A stretch of DNA of 64,000 bases from Alphaproteobacteria bacterium. Its GTDB lineage: Bacteria > Pseudomonadota > Alphaproteobacteria > GCA-2731375. The stretch's first letter is position 1. Every line of letters starts with the position of its first letter. The notes beneath the pieces were generated by a model, which had not been told where the DNA came from, searched no databases, and saw only the letters and a list, made by a program, of their open reading frames with translations. The translations under genes and the position numbers were made by a program. Location: contig JASLMY010000001.1 in the NCBI GenBank assembly GCA_030746295.1, positions 1 through 64,000 of the forward strand, read 5' to 3'. Positions 43,310 to 53,239 of the stretch are shown in pieces.

Positions 43310-43909
43310 ATGGACACCTTCGAACTCAACAAGTATGCCGGCGCGATACTGGGCTCGCTGCTGATCCTCTTTGTCATCAACGCGGTCGGCAACTTGCTGG
43401 TCCATCCCGCGCCGCCCGAGAAGGCTGTGATCGCGATCGAGCTACCCGAGAGCGCGGCAACCGAGGAAGAGACCAAGGCGGCGGAGGCAAAGACGGAAGA
43501 GAAGTCCGAGGAGAAGGCGGAAGCGACGACCGCCGCGGCCGCACCGGCCGGCGGTCTCGGTGCCTTGATCGCCGCCGCCGATGCGGCCCGTGGTCAGAAG
43601 CTGGCCAAGAAATGCGCCGCCTGCCATACCTTCGACAAGGGCGGCAAGAACAAGATCGGCCCCAACCTCTACGGCGTCGTCGGCCGGGCCAAGGCGGCGG
43701 TCGAGGGCTACAAGTATTCGGCCGCCCTCGCCGGGTTCGGCGGCGATTGGAGCTTTGCCGACATGGCCGCCTTCCTGGCCAAGCCGAAAGCCTTCCTCAA
43801 GGGCACCAAGATGACCTTCGCCGGCATCAAGACGGCCGAGGACCGGGCGGCGCTGATCGCCTTCATGCTGCAATTCCACGATTCGCCCCCGGCACTGCCC
43901 GGCAAGTAG
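43310..43909 (+). CDS. Membrane-anchored cytochrome c (CycM/c552-like)
   Basis: A 199-residue cytochrome c. An uncleaved N-terminal helix (YAGAILGSLLILFVINAVGNLL) anchors it. A 45-residue Ala/Glu/Lys linker follows, then the haem domain with CAACH at 102-106, GPNLYGVVGR, and axial Met168 in KGTKMTF. CycM-type proteins carry electrons from the bc1 complex to terminal oxidases. GGAG precedes the ATG. A good candidate donor for cbb3 or aa3 oxidases. Confidence 0.9.
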   Translation: MDTFELNKYAGAILGSLLILFVINAVGNLLVHPAPPEKAVIAIELPESAATEEETKAAEAKTEEKSEEKAEATTAAAAPAGGLGALIAAADAARGQKLAKKCAACHTFDKGGKNKIGPNLYGVVGRAKAAVEGYKYSAALAGFGGDWSFADMAAFLAKPKAFLKGTKMTFAGIKTAEDRAALIAFMLQFHDSPPALPGK

Positions 43910-43930
43910 CGACCAGCCGGCATCGCGCCC

Positions 43931-44707
43931 GTGACCCGCTGCCCGCCCGAGTACGTCGCGCTCGGACATCGGCTGGCCGATGCCGCGGGCGCCGTGATCG
44001 CCAAGTATTTCCGCAGCGCCTTCGACGTCGAGCACAAGCAGGACACGAGCCTGGTCACGATCGCCGACCGCGAGACCGAGCAGGCGATGCGCGACATTCT
44101 GGCCGCCGAAGCGCCCGAGCACGGCATCGAGGGCGAGGAGTTCGGGACCCGGAATGGCGATGCCGATTGGGTCTGGCGGCTGGACCCGATCGACGGCACC
44201 AACTCCTTCGTCTCGGGCTCGCCGCTCTTCGTCACGCTGATCGGGCTGGTGCACCGAGGCGTGCCGGTCCTCGGCATCGTCGACCAGCCGATCCTGGCCG
44301 AGCGCTGGACCGCCAGTGGGGCGGAAGCGACGACGCTCAACGGCGCCCCGGCCCGGGTCCGGCCTTGCGGCGCACTGTCGGACGCCCTCTTCTATACCAG
44401 CGCGCCCAGTTACTTCGACGGCGGTGCCGAAGCGATCCTGGACGACTTGGTGGCGGCGGCCAAGCTCACCCGTTACAGCGCCGACGGCTATGCCTTCGGC
44501 CTGCTGGCCTCGGGGCACATCGATATCGTGGTCGAGAAGGGTCTGCAGGCGCACGACTATGCCGCCGCCTTCCCGGTGATCGAGAACGCCGGCGGTGTTT
44601 GCACCAACTGGCGGGGCGAGCGGCCGGACATGGCCTCCGACGACCACCTCATCGCCGCTGGCGACCCGGCGGTGCATGCCCAGGTGCTCGAAATCGTGAA
44701 CCGCTGA
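43931..44707 (+). CDS. Inositol monophosphatase-family phosphatase (HisN-like)
   Basis: A 258-residue Mg-dependent phosphatase. Metal-site motifs are EGEEFG, DPIDGTNSFVSG and the C-terminal AHDYAAAFPVIENAGG. This family covers inositol monophosphatase and the alphaproteobacterial histidinol-phosphatase HisN, and the sequence fits HisN well. The GTG start at 43931 is 22 bases after the cytochrome c stop. No his genes are adjacent, so the substrate call is tentative. Confidence 0.8.
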   Translation: MTRCPPEYVALGHRLADAAGAVIAKYFRSAFDVEHKQDTSLVTIADRETEQAMRDILAAEAPEHGIEGEEFGTRNGDADWVWRLDPIDGTNSFVSGSPLFVTLIGLVHRGVPVLGIVDQPILAERWTASGAEATTLNGAPARVRPCGALSDALFYTSAPSYFDGGAEAILDDLVAAAKLTRYSADGYAFGLLASGHIDIVVEKGLQAHDYAAAFPVIENAGGVCTNWRGERPDMASDDHLIAAGDPAVHAQVLEIVNR

Positions 44708-44784
44708 TCCAGCCCGCCGCCTAATTTAGGCCCCTTTTCGTGCTAAGGTCCGGGCGACGGCCGAATAGAGTATGGTAGCCACCG

Positions 44785-46611
44785 ATGCGTCTCCTCTCCC
44801 TCATCGTTGCCGGTCTCCTCGCAGCGGGTGCCGCCCAGGCCCAGGAGACGCGGGTCAGCCACGGCCTCTCGCTCTTCGGCGAGCTGAAATATCCGCCCGA
44901 CTTCACGCATCTCGACTACGTCGATCCGGCAGCACCCAAGGGCGGCGCCATCAAGCTCGCCGCCATCGGCACCTTCGACTCCCTGAACCCCTTCATCATC
45001 AAGGGCTCGCCGGCGTCCAGCCTCGGCTTGACTTACGACACCCTGATGGAAGGGGCCCAAGACGAGCCCTCGACCGAGTACGGCCTTTTGGCCGAGAGCG
45101 TCGAGGTGCCGAAGGACCTTTCGTGGGTCGCCTTTACGCTCCGAGCGGAAGCGAAGTGGCACGACGGCAAGCCGGTGACGCCGGCCGACGTCATCTTCTC
45201 TTTCGAGACGCTGAAAAAGCAGGGCGCACCCTTCTACCGCTTCTATTACGCCAACGTCGCCGAGGTCACGCAGACCGGCCCCAGGACGGTGAAGTTCAAA
45301 TTCGCCGGACCCGAGAACCGGGAGTTGCCGCAGATCGTCGGCCAACTGACGGTGCTGCCCAAGCATTATTGGCAGGACCGCGAGTTCGACGCGACGACAC
45401 TGGAGCGGCCGCTCGGCAGCGGGCCCTACCGGATCAAGAGCTTCGATGCCGGCCGTTCGATCATCTACGAGCGCGTGGCGGACTATTGGGGGCGCGACCT
45501 GCCGGTCAACAAGGGGCGCTACAACTTCGACAGCATCCGCTTCGAGTACTACCGCGACCAGACTATCGCGCTGGAGGGCTTCAAGGCGCACGGCTTCGAC
45601 TTTCGCCAGGAAAGCAATTCAAAGCTCTGGGCCACGGCCTATGATTTCCCGGCGATCAAGGACGGACGCGTCGTCAAGGAGGAAATCGCGCACGAGATCC
45701 CGACCGGGATGCAGAGCTTCGTCTTCAACCTGCGCCGGACCCAGTTCCGGGACCCGAAGGTGCGCGAGGCGCTGGCCTACGCCTTCGATTTCGAATGGTC
45801 GAACAAGAACCTCTTCTATGGCCAATACACGCGAACGCGGAGCTATTTCTCGAACTCGGACCTGGCCTCCCGCGGCCGCCCCCAGGCGGCCGAGCTCGCC
45901 TTCCTGGAGCCGTTAAAGGGCCGGATCCCGGACCAGGTCTTCGGCAAGGAATACCGGCCACCCCGGACCGACGGCTCCGGCAATGTCCGCAATAACCTGA
46001 GGGCCGCCAAGAAGCTGCTCGACGCGGCCGGCTGGCGGGTGAAGGACGGTATCCTGACGCACGGCGAGAGCGGGCAGAAGATGGAGATTGAGATCCTGCT
46101 GGTCTCGCCCGCCTTCGAGCGCGTGGTCGCACCCATGGTGCGGAACCTGAAGCGGCTCGGCGTCCAGGCACAGATCCGCATCGTCGACACCTCGCAGTAC
46201 CGCCGCCGGCTCGATTCTTTCGACTTCGACATGGTCGTCGGCAGCTGGGGGCAATCGCTCTCGCCCGGCAACGAGCAGCGCGAGTTCTGGGGCAGCGCCG
46301 CGGCCAAGCGCGAGGGCAGCCGCAACATCACCGGCATCGAGAACGCCGCGATCGACAAGCTGATCGACCACGTCATCTTCGCCAAGAGCCGGGCCGAGCT
46401 GGTGGCCGCCACCCGGGCCCTGGACCGGGTCTTGCTCTGGGGCCACTACGTCATTCCCAACTGGCATATCCGTAGCTTCCGCGTCGCCTACTGGAACCGC
46501 TTCGCCCGGCCGGCGGTGCGGCCCAAGTACGGCCTCGGCTTCCTCGATACTTGGTGGCTGGATGCGTCCAAGGATGCGGCGTTGAACGAGCGCAAGGCGA
46601 AGGGGAAGTGA
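44785..46611 (+). CDS. ABC peptide importer binding protein, YejA-like (copy 1)
   Basis: A 608-residue extracytoplasmic solute-binding protein of family 5. Signal peptide MRLLSLIVAGLLAAGAAQA, with cleavage likely after AQA. HGLSLFGELKYPPDFTHLDYVDP and the central LAYAFDFEWSNKNLFYGQYTRT segment are typical of YejA rather than OppA. It delivers peptides or similar solutes to the YejBEF transporter encoded downstream. It is followed by a second paralogue, with a REP-like repeat between them. The ATG follows a 77-base spacer with a small inverted repeat (GCCTAA-T-TTAGGC). Confidence 0.9.
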   Translation: MRLLSLIVAGLLAAGAAQAQETRVSHGLSLFGELKYPPDFTHLDYVDPAAPKGGAIKLAAIGTFDSLNPFIIKGSPASSLGLTYDTLMEGAQDEPSTEYGLLAESVEVPKDLSWVAFTLRAEAKWHDGKPVTPADVIFSFETLKKQGAPFYRFYYANVAEVTQTGPRTVKFKFAGPENRELPQIVGQLTVLPKHYWQDREFDATTLERPLGSGPYRIKSFDAGRSIIYERVADYWGRDLPVNKGRYNFDSIRFEYYRDQTIALEGFKAHGFDFRQESNSKLWATAYDFPAIKDGRVVKEEIAHEIPTGMQSFVFNLRRTQFRDPKVREALAYAFDFEWSNKNLFYGQYTRTRSYFSNSDLASRGRPQAAELAFLEPLKGRIPDQVFGKEYRPPRTDGSGNVRNNLRAAKKLLDAAGWRVKDGILTHGESGQKMEIEILLVSPAFERVVAPMVRNLKRLGVQAQIRIVDTSQYRRRLDSFDFDMVVGSWGQSLSPGNEQREFWGSAAAKREGSRNITGIENAAIDKLIDHVIFAKSRAELVAATRALDRVLLWGHYVIPNWHIRSFRVAYWNRFARPAVRPKYGLGFLDTWWLDASKDAALNERKAKGK

Positions 46612-46632
46612 TGGCGAAGAACAAAGACACAG

Positions 46633-46694
46633 CGTCACTCCCGCGGAAGCGAAAGTCCAGGCGGCCGCTGGATTCCTGCGTGCGCGGGATGACG
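46633..46694. repeat. REP-like imperfect palindrome between the two binding-protein genes
   Basis: A 62-base element opening CGTCACTCCCGCG and ending CGCGGGATGACG, with an inner pair GTCCAG and CTGGAT. The outer arms pair as a long imperfect hairpin. Elements of this look (GTCATTCCCGCG...CGCGGGAATGAC) are commonly dispersed in GC-rich proteobacterial genomes. Only one copy is in the window. It may affect mRNA stability between the paralogues. Confidence 0.7.
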
Positions 46695-46735
46695 AGTGGG
46701 GTGGGGATCACGGGACCGGCAATCGCTGAGGGGAC

Positions 46736-48583
46736 ATGGCGCTCTCTCGAATAAATGCAGGGGCGATCGCGCTTGCTACGGCGCTCATCGCCAGCACCGC
46801 CACCGCCGCCGAAAAGCACGGCTTCGCTATATTGGGCAGCCTGAAATACGGGCCCGAGTTCGAGCATTTCGAATACGTGAACCCGAATGCGCCCAAGGGC
46901 GGCGAGGTCGTGCTCTGGTTCCAGGGCACCTTCGATTCGATGCAGCCCTTCATCCTCAAGGGCGTGCCGGGGGCGGGCAGCAACCCCTTCATTCCGGGCG
47001 GTAGCCTGTTGACCTTCGAATCGTTGATGGTCGCCTCCGCCGACGAGCCCGATTCCTACTACGGCCTCGTCGCCAAGTCGGTGGCGCTGGCAGACGACCG
47101 CCAGTCGATCAGCTTCACGCTTCGCGACGACGCGCGTTTCCACGACGGCAGCAAGATCACCGCCGAGGACGTCGTCTTCTCGTTCGAGACCTTGAAGTCG
47201 AAGCAGGCGAACCCGCTCTTCCGTGTCCGCTTCCGCGATGTCATCGAGGCCCGTGCGGTCGAGCCCCTGAAGGTGCGGTTCGTCTTCAAGCAGGGCGCCA
47301 TCACCCGTGATCTGCCGGGCTATGTCGCGACCATGCCGATCCTCTCCAAGGCCTATTACGAGAGCCGAGAGTTCAACAAGACGACCCTGGAGGCGCCGCT
47401 GGCGAGCGGGCCCTACAAGGTTGCCGAGGTCGATGCCGGCCGCGCCGTCACGTATGAACGCGTCAAGGATCACTGGGCCAGGGATCTGCCGGTCTACCGG
47501 GGGCGCTTCAACTTCGACCGGATCCGTTGGGACTATTACCGCGAGCGCGACATCGGCCTGCAGGCGCTGTTGGCCGGCAAGGTCGACTTCCGCGAGGAGT
47601 TCATGTCGCGCGATTGGGCGACGCGCTACGACGTGCCGCAAGTCGAATCGGGCTTGATCAAGCGCGAGGAGCCGCCGGACGCGACGCCGTCGGGCACCCA
47701 AGCCTTCTTCCTCAACACCCGGCGCAAGAAGTTCCAGGACCGTCGCGTGCGCGAGGCCCTGGCCTACGCCTTCGACTTCGAGTGGACCAACAAGCACATC
47801 TTCTACGACGCCTACAAGCGGACCACCAGCATCTTCGAGAACTCCGACCTCGCCGCCAAGGCAGCGCCGTCCGAGGCCGAGCTGGCGCTCTTGGCCCCCT
47901 ATCGCGAAAAGCTGCCGGCGGCGGCCCTGGCCGGACCCTACGAGCCGCCGCGTAACGACGGCTCGGGCAACCTTCGCGGCCCCTTGCGCAAGGCCCGCAA
48001 GCTCTTGCAGGCGGCCGGCTGGCGGATCAAGGACGGCCGCCTCACCAATGCCGCGGGCGAGACCTTCGAGATCGAGTTCCTGTCCTTCCTGCAAGGCTTC
48101 GAGCGGATCGTCCTGCCTTATACGCGCAACCTGAAGCGGCTCGGCATCGAGGCCACCTTCCGCCGCGTCGAATCGGCGCAGTACCAGCGCCGGGTACAGA
48201 CCTATGACTACGACGTCGTCACCAGCCGCTTCGGCGGCACCCTGACGCCGGGGGTCGAGCTCAGGAATTTCTGGGCCTCGTCGTCCGCCGGCGTCGAGGG
48301 CAGCCGCAACTACGCCGGCGTCCAGGACGGAATCGTCGACGACCTGATCGAGAAGGTGATCGGGGCCAAGAACAGGGCCGAGCTCACGACCGCGACCCGG
48401 GCTCTCGACCGGGTGGTGATGGCGGGGCATTACTTGGTGCCGCAGTGGTACCTGGCCTCGCACCGGATCGCCTATTGGGACTTCTTCGGCCGGCCGAAAA
48501 TCAAACCGAAATACGCCCTCGGCTTTATCGATACCTGGTGGCTCGATCCGGCCAAGAAGGCCGAGGTGCTGAGCAAGCGATGA
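46736..48583 (+). CDS. ABC peptide importer binding protein, YejA-like (copy 2)
   Basis: A 615-residue paralogue of the preceding gene, with signal peptide MALSRINAGAIALATALIAS, then TATAAEKHGFAILGSLKYG. The same family landmarks recur in the same order (YGPEFEHFEYVNPNAPKGG; LAYAFDFEWTNKHIFYDAYKRT; NDGSGNLRGPLRKARKLLQAAGW). Having two binding proteins suggests the importer serves two classes of ligand. It is followed 41 bases later by the permease gene. Confidence 0.9.
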   Translation: MALSRINAGAIALATALIASTATAAEKHGFAILGSLKYGPEFEHFEYVNPNAPKGGEVVLWFQGTFDSMQPFILKGVPGAGSNPFIPGGSLLTFESLMVASADEPDSYYGLVAKSVALADDRQSISFTLRDDARFHDGSKITAEDVVFSFETLKSKQANPLFRVRFRDVIEARAVEPLKVRFVFKQGAITRDLPGYVATMPILSKAYYESREFNKTTLEAPLASGPYKVAEVDAGRAVTYERVKDHWARDLPVYRGRFNFDRIRWDYYRERDIGLQALLAGKVDFREEFMSRDWATRYDVPQVESGLIKREEPPDATPSGTQAFFLNTRRKKFQDRRVREALAYAFDFEWTNKHIFYDAYKRTTSIFENSDLAAKAAPSEAELALLAPYREKLPAAALAGPYEPPRNDGSGNLRGPLRKARKLLQAAGWRIKDGRLTNAAGETFEIEFLSFLQGFERIVLPYTRNLKRLGIEATFRRVESAQYQRRVQTYDYDVVTSRFGGTLTPGVELRNFWASSSAGVEGSRNYAGVQDGIVDDLIEKVIGAKNRAELTTATRALDRVVMAGHYLVPQWYLASHRIAYWDFFGRPKIKPKYALGFIDTWWLDPAKKAEVLSKR

Positions 48584-48624
48584 CCGGGATCGCAGCTCCC
48601 GCCGACAGCCGCTGAGGGGCAACC

Positions 48625-49740
48625 TTGCTCGCCTATATCGTTCGCCGCCTGCTGCTGATGATCCCGACCCTCTTCGGCATCATGGTGATCAACTTCGTCG
48701 TCCTGCAGTTCATGCCGGGCGGGCCGGTGGAGCAAGTGATCGCGCAATTGCAGGGCACCGCGGTCGACGCGACGGCCCGCTTCGGCGGTGGTGCCGGCAG
48801 CGAGGTCGGTACGACGCAGTCCCCCTCCGGCCAGGGCCAGGCCTCGGACGTGAGCTCGAAGTATCGCGGCGCTCAGGGTATCGACCCGGAGCTGATCCGC
48901 GATCTGGAGCGCCAGTTCGGCCTCGACAAGCCGGCCCACGTGCGCTTCGCCCAGATGATGGGGAACTATCTCCGTTTCGACTTCGGCGAGAGCTTCTTCC
49001 GCGACCGCGCCGTCGTCGATCTGGTGATCGACAAGCTGCCGGTCTCGATCTCGCTCGGTCTCTGGACCACGATTCTCGCCTACCTGGTCTCGATCCCCCT
49101 CGGCATCGCCAAGGCGGTGCGCGACGGCACCCGTTTCGACGTCTGGTCCTCGACCGTGATCGTGGTCGGCTATGCAATTCCGAGTTTCCTGTTGGCGGTC
49201 CTTCTGATCGTCCTCTTTGCGGGGGGGAGCTATTGGAACGTCTTCCCGCTGCGCGGCCTCACTTCCGACAATTGGGAAGAGCTCGGGCTCCTGGCCCAGA
49301 TCGCGGACTATTTCTGGCACATCGCCCTGCCGGTCTTCGCCATGGCGATCGGCGGCTTCGCGACGCTGACGATGCTGACCAAGAACTCGTTCCTGGACGA
49401 GATCAGCAAACAGTACGTGGTCACCGCCCGGGCCAAGGGATTGTCGGAACGCCAAGTCCTCTATGGCCACGTCTTCCGCAACGCCATGCTGATCGTCATC
49501 GCCGGCTTTCCCGGCGCCTTCATCGGCATCCTCTTCACCGGCTCGCTGCTGATCGAGACCATCTTCTCGCTCGACGGCTTGGGCCTCTTGGGCTTCGAGG
49601 CGGCCTTGAACCGCGACTACCCGATCGTGCTGGCGACCCTCTATGTCTTCACGCTCATCGGCCTGTTGATGAACCTGATCGGCGATCTGACCTATGTCCT
49701 GGTCGACCCCCGCATCGACTTCGAGAGCCGGGAGGTCTGA
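48625..49740 (+). CDS. ABC peptide importer permease, YejB-like
   Basis: A 371-residue membrane permease with about six helices and the DppB/OppB-type EAA loop ([25 protein letters not shown]). An insertion of about 60 hydrophilic residues after the first helix ([19 protein letters not shown]...) is typical of YejB. The start is TTG at 48625 ([18 protein letters not shown]). It pairs with the YejE-like permease 4 bases downstream. Confidence 0.9.
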   Translation: MLAYIVRRLLLMIPTLFGIMVINFVVLQFMPGGPVEQVIAQLQGTAVDATARFGGGAGSEVGTTQSPSGQGQASDVSSKYRGAQGIDPELIRDLERQFGLDKPAHVRFAQMMGNYLRFDFGESFFRDRAVVDLVIDKLPVSISLGLWTTILAYLVSIPLGIAKAVRDGTRFDVWSSTVIVVGYAIPSFLLAVLLIVLFAGGSYWNVFPLRGLTSDNWEELGLLAQIADYFWHIALPVFAMAIGGFATLTMLTKNSFLDEISKQYVVTARAKGLSERQVLYGHVFRNAMLIVIAGFPGAFIGILFTGSLLIETIFSLDGLGLLGFEAALNRDYPIVLATLYVFTLIGLLMNLIGDLTYVLVDPRIDFESREV

Positions 49741-49744
49741 GGCG

Positions 49745-50857
49745 ATGGCCCGGCGGGAAACCTTCCTCGGCATGCGGATCACGCCGCTGACGCGCCGGCG
49801 CTGGCAGAACTTCCGTGCCAACAAGCGCGGCTTTTGGTCGCTCAACATCTTCCTGGCGATCTTCGTCATCAGCCTCTTCGCCGAGTTCATCGCCAACGAG
49901 CGCCCGGTGCTGATCCGCTACGACGGCGGCTTCTACTACCCCGTCCTGACCGCCTATCCCGAGACCGCCTTCGGCGGCGAGTTCGAGACCGAGGCCGACT
50001 ATCGCGACCCCTTCGTCGTCGAGCTGATCGAGGAGAAGGGCTGGATGCTCTGGCCACCCATCCCCTTCCACTACCGGACCCACGTCAAGGAACTGCCGTC
50101 GCCGGCGCCCTCGCCGCCATCGGCCCAGAACTGGCTCGGCACCGACGACCAGGCCCGTGACGTCGTGGCGCGGCTGATCTACGGCTTTCGAATCTCGGTC
50201 CTGTTCGGCCTGATCCTGACCATCATCTCGACCATCGTCGGCGTCATTGCCGGCGCCGTGCAGGGCTATTTCGGCGGCTGGACCGATCTCCTCTTCCAGC
50301 GCTTCATCGAGATCTGGTCGGGCCTGCCGATCCTCTACTTGCTGATCATCCTCTCCAGTCTCTTCCAACCCAACTTCTGGATCCTGCTGGCGATCATGCT
50401 GCTCTTCAGTTGGATGGCGTTGGTCGGCGTGGTCCGGGCCGAGTTCTTGCGGGCGCGCAATTTCGACTACGTCCGTGCCGCCCGGGCGCTCGGCGTCGGC
50501 AACGTCAAGATCATGTTCAAGCACGTGCTGCCGAACGCCATGGTGGCCTCGCTCACCTTCATGCCCTTCATCCTCTCGGGCTCGATCACGACCCTGACGG
50601 CGCTCGACTTCCTGGGCTTCGGCCTGCCGCCGGGCTCGCCGTCCTTGGGCGAGATGCTGCAGCAGGGCAAGGCCAACCTGCAGGCGCCCTGGCTCGGGAT
50701 CACCGCCTTCGCCGTGATCTCGATCATGCTGACCTTGCTGATCTTCGTCTTCGAGGGGGTGCGCGACGCCTTCGATCCGAGGAAGAGCGTACTGGCCGCC
50801 GCACCGGCGCCCGAGCCCGCGGCAAAGACCGAGGCCGTGGCGGAGGCGGGAGAATGA
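49745..50857 (+). CDS. ABC peptide importer permease, YejE-like
   Basis: A 370-residue permease. The N-terminal RITPLTRRRWQNFRANKRGFWSL then a membrane helix, a periplasmic stretch (FYYPVLTAYPETAFGGEFETEADY) and a C-terminal five-helix core with FDYVRAARALGVGNVKIMFKHVLPNA as the EAA loop are characteristic of YejE. The ATG at 49745 is preferred over an upstream in-frame start that overlaps YejB. It overlaps the ATPase gene by 4 bases. Confidence 0.92.
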   Translation: MARRETFLGMRITPLTRRRWQNFRANKRGFWSLNIFLAIFVISLFAEFIANERPVLIRYDGGFYYPVLTAYPETAFGGEFETEADYRDPFVVELIEEKGWMLWPPIPFHYRTHVKELPSPAPSPPSAQNWLGTDDQARDVVARLIYGFRISVLFGLILTIISTIVGVIAGAVQGYFGGWTDLLFQRFIEIWSGLPILYLLIILSSLFQPNFWILLAIMLLFSWMALVGVVRAEFLRARNFDYVRAARALGVGNVKIMFKHVLPNAMVASLTFMPFILSGSITTLTALDFLGFGLPPGSPSLGEMLQQGKANLQAPWLGITAFAVISIMLTLLIFVFEGVRDAFDPRKSVLAAAPAPEPAAKTEAVAEAGE

Positions 50858-52482
50858 GCGAGCGGCTCTTGGAGGTCCGCGACCTCTCCGTCGCCTTCAG
50901 GGTCGAGGGCGGCGAGAACCTGGCCGTCGACCGGGTCTCCTTCGACATTGATGCCGGCGAGACGATGGCGCTCGTGGGCGAGTCCGGCTCCGGCAAATCG
51001 GTGACCGCGCTCTCGATCCTGCAGCTCCTGCCCTATGGTGCGGCGCGCCACCCCTCGGGCTCGATCCGCTTTCGCGGCACCGAGCTGATGGGCGCCGAAG
51101 CGGCGGTGCTGGACCGGGTCCGGGGCAACGAGATCTCGATGATCTTCCAGGAGCCGATGACCTCGCTCAACCCGCTGCACACGGTCGAGAAGCAGATCAA
51201 CGAGGTCCTGCTGCTGCACAAGCGGATGTCGCCGCGCCAGGCCCGCGAGCGGACGCTGGAGCTGTTGCACCTGGTCCGCATCCAGGAGCCGGAGAAGCGC
51301 CTCGGCGCCTATCCGCACCAGCTCTCGGGCGGCCAGCGCCAGCGGGTGATGATCGCCATGGCCTTGGCCAACGAGCCCGACTTGCTGATCGCCGATGAGG
51401 CGACGACGGCGCTCGACGTCACCATCCAGGCACAGATCCTGAAGCTCTTGGCCGAGCTCGGGTCGGAACTCCAGATGGCGATGCTGCTGATCACCCACGA
51501 CCTCGGGATCGTCCGCAAAGTGGCGGACCGGGTGGCGGTGATGACCGGTGGCGAGATCGTCGAGCAGAACACCGTGGCCGACATCTTCGAGCGGCCCCAG
51601 CACCCCTATACCCGCCACCTGCTGGCCTCCGAGCCCAAGGGCCGGCCCGAGCCGCCGGCAGTAGACGCGCCGCCGGTGATGTCGGCCCAGCACCTCAAGG
51701 TCTATTTCCCGATCAAGGCCGGCGTCTTCCGCCGCACCATCGACCACGTCCGCGCCGTCGACGACGTCTCGTTCACGGTTGCCGAGGGCGAGACCATCGG
51801 CGTCGTCGGCGAGTCGGGCTCGGGCAAGACCACGCTCGGCCTGGCGCTCTTGCGCCTGATCCGCAGCCAGGGCGGCATCCGTTTCGAGGAGCATGACCTC
51901 GATGCGATGAAGACGCGGCAGATCCGGCCCCTGCGCCGCGAGATGCAGATCGTCTTCCAGGACCCCTTCGGCTCGCTGAGCCCGCGCCTTTCGATCGCCC
52001 AGATCGTCGAGGAGGGGATGCTGGTGCACGGCTATGGCGGCAGCTGGGAGGAGCGCCGCCAACTGATCGCCGAGGCCCTAGTCGAGGTCGACCTCGAGCC
52101 CGACGCCATGGACCGCTACCCGCACGAGTTCTCGGGCGGTCAGCGCCAGCGCGTCGCCATTGCCCGGGCGATGGTGCTGAAGCCGCGCTTCGTGGTCTTG
52201 GACGAGCCGACCAGTGCCCTCGACATGTCGGTGCAGGCGCAGATCGTCGAGCTCTTGCGCGACCTGCAGCGCCGCCACAAGCTGACCTACCTCTTCATCA
52301 GCCACGACCTGAGGGTGGTGCGGGCGCTCGCCAACTCGGTCCTGGTGCTGCGCCACGGCCAAGTCGTCGAGCAAGGCCCGGCCGACGAGATCTTCGAGCG
52401 GCCGAAGTCCGACTACACCCGCGCCCTGATGGCCGCCGCCTTCGACCTGGAGGCCACCGAGACCGGTGCCGTCAGCATGTGA
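50854..52482 (+). CDS. ABC peptide importer duplicated ATPase, YejF-like
   Basis: A 542-residue protein with two full ABC domains. The first Walker A is GESGSGKS at 42-49 with signature LSGGQRQR. The second is GESGSGKT with signature FSGGQRQR. Walker B sites are [13 protein letters not shown] and [12 protein letters not shown]. Each half ends with the oligopeptide C-terminal region. One YejF chain drives the YejB/YejE channel. It ends convergently over the isochorismatase-like gene by 11 bases. Confidence 0.93.
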   Translation: MSERLLEVRDLSVAFRVEGGENLAVDRVSFDIDAGETMALVGESGSGKSVTALSILQLLPYGAARHPSGSIRFRGTELMGAEAAVLDRVRGNEISMIFQEPMTSLNPLHTVEKQINEVLLLHKRMSPRQARERTLELLHLVRIQEPEKRLGAYPHQLSGGQRQRVMIAMALANEPDLLIADEATTALDVTIQAQILKLLAELGSELQMAMLLITHDLGIVRKVADRVAVMTGGEIVEQNTVADIFERPQHPYTRHLLASEPKGRPEPPAVDAPPVMSAQHLKVYFPIKAGVFRRTIDHVRAVDDVSFTVAEGETIGVVGESGSGKTTLGLALLRLIRSQGGIRFEEHDLDAMKTRQIRPLRREMQIVFQDPFGSLSPRLSIAQIVEEGMLVHGYGGSWEERRQLIAEALVEVDLEPDAMDRYPHEFSGGQRQRVAIARAMVLKPRFVVLDEPTSALDMSVQAQIVELLRDLQRRHKLTYLFISHDLRVVRALANSVLVLRHGQVVEQGPADEIFERPKSDYTRALMAAAFDLEATETGAVSM

Positions 52483-53137
52483 GCGGTGCCAGCGTTTCGA
52501 GGAAGTCGTCTACCGTCGCCACCCAACCGAAGAGGTGATTCTCACCGTAAATGAGCGAGATCGCGGCTTCGTGCAGGGCCGGGTCGACGGCGGCGCAGCA
52601 GTCTTCGAGCGTCAGGCACCGGTAACCGCGGTCGACCGCCTGGCGCAGCGTCGAGTGGACGCAGCATTGCGTGGTGACGCCGGCCAGCACCAGGTGCGTG
52701 ATGCCGCGATCCGCCAGCACGGCGTCGAGCTCCGTGCGGTAGAAGGCGCCGAAGCCGGGCTTGTCGATCACCACCTCGCCGGGCTGGGGATAGAGCTCCG
52801 GCACCGTGTCGTGGCCGGCCTCGCCCCGGATCAGGAAACGGCCCAAGGGTCCGGGTTGGCCGGCCGAGGCCCGCTCGCGCTTCAAGTCGTGCATGTCGGA
52901 GAGATCGCCGGCATAGCCCTCGCGGGTATGGATCACCGTCAAGCCGGCTTCACGCGCCGCCGCCAGCACCCCGGCGAAGCGGGGGATGATCGCCCGGAGG
53001 CTCGAGATATCGTCGCCGGCGGCGGCGAGATAGCCTTCGGCGTCGAGGAAATCGCGTTGCATGTCGATCGCCACAAAGGCCGTCGCGGCCGGTTCGAAGG
53101 CGTATTCGAGCCCATGGTTGCAGGCGACCCGGGGCAT
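52472..53137 (-). CDS. Isochorismatase-family cysteine hydrolase
   Basis: A 221-residue hydrolase. The triad is visible as Asp25 (AIDMQRDF), Lys126 (VIDKPGFGAFY) and Cys159 (GVTTQCCVHST). Family members hydrolyse amides and ureides such as biuret, peroxyureidoacrylate, N-carbamoylsarcosine or nicotinamide. The length and N-terminal extension resemble biuret/ureidoacrylate hydrolases, but I cannot choose. The ATG at 53135-53137 has a strong GGGGAGG upstream; an earlier in-frame ATG lacks one. It is divergent from the hydroxyacid dehydrogenase. Confidence 0.82.
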   Translation of the reverse strand: MPRVACNHGLEYAFEPAATAFVAIDMQRDFLDAEGYLAAAGDDISSLRAIIPRFAGVLAAAREAGLTVIHTREGYAGDLSDMHDLKRERASAGQPGPLGRFLIRGEAGHDTVPELYPQPGEVVIDKPGFGAFYRTELDAVLADRGITHLVLAGVTTQCCVHSTLRQAVDRGYRCLTLEDCCAAVDPALHEAAISLIYGENHLFGWVATVDDFLETLAPLTC

Positions 53138-53239
53138 GTGGTGCCTCCCCTTCATTCTCTTGAGCGGCCCGGTTCCAGGCGGCCGCGGGCGGCCCTAAGA
53201 TAGCCCGTTCCAGGCGCCGACGCAGGGGAGGGAAGGGCC

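Noticed and set aside
44719..44731. Small palindrome GCCTAA-T-TTAGGC followed by CCCCTTTT as a terminator
   Set aside because: The stem would be only about 4 bp with a usable loop and the T-run is short. It could equally be part of the yejA promoter, so no feature was called.
46451..48622. A 723-codon open frame on the - strand
   Set aside because: Antisense to the second YejA-like protein, which has a signal peptide and family motifs. The shadow frame has none.
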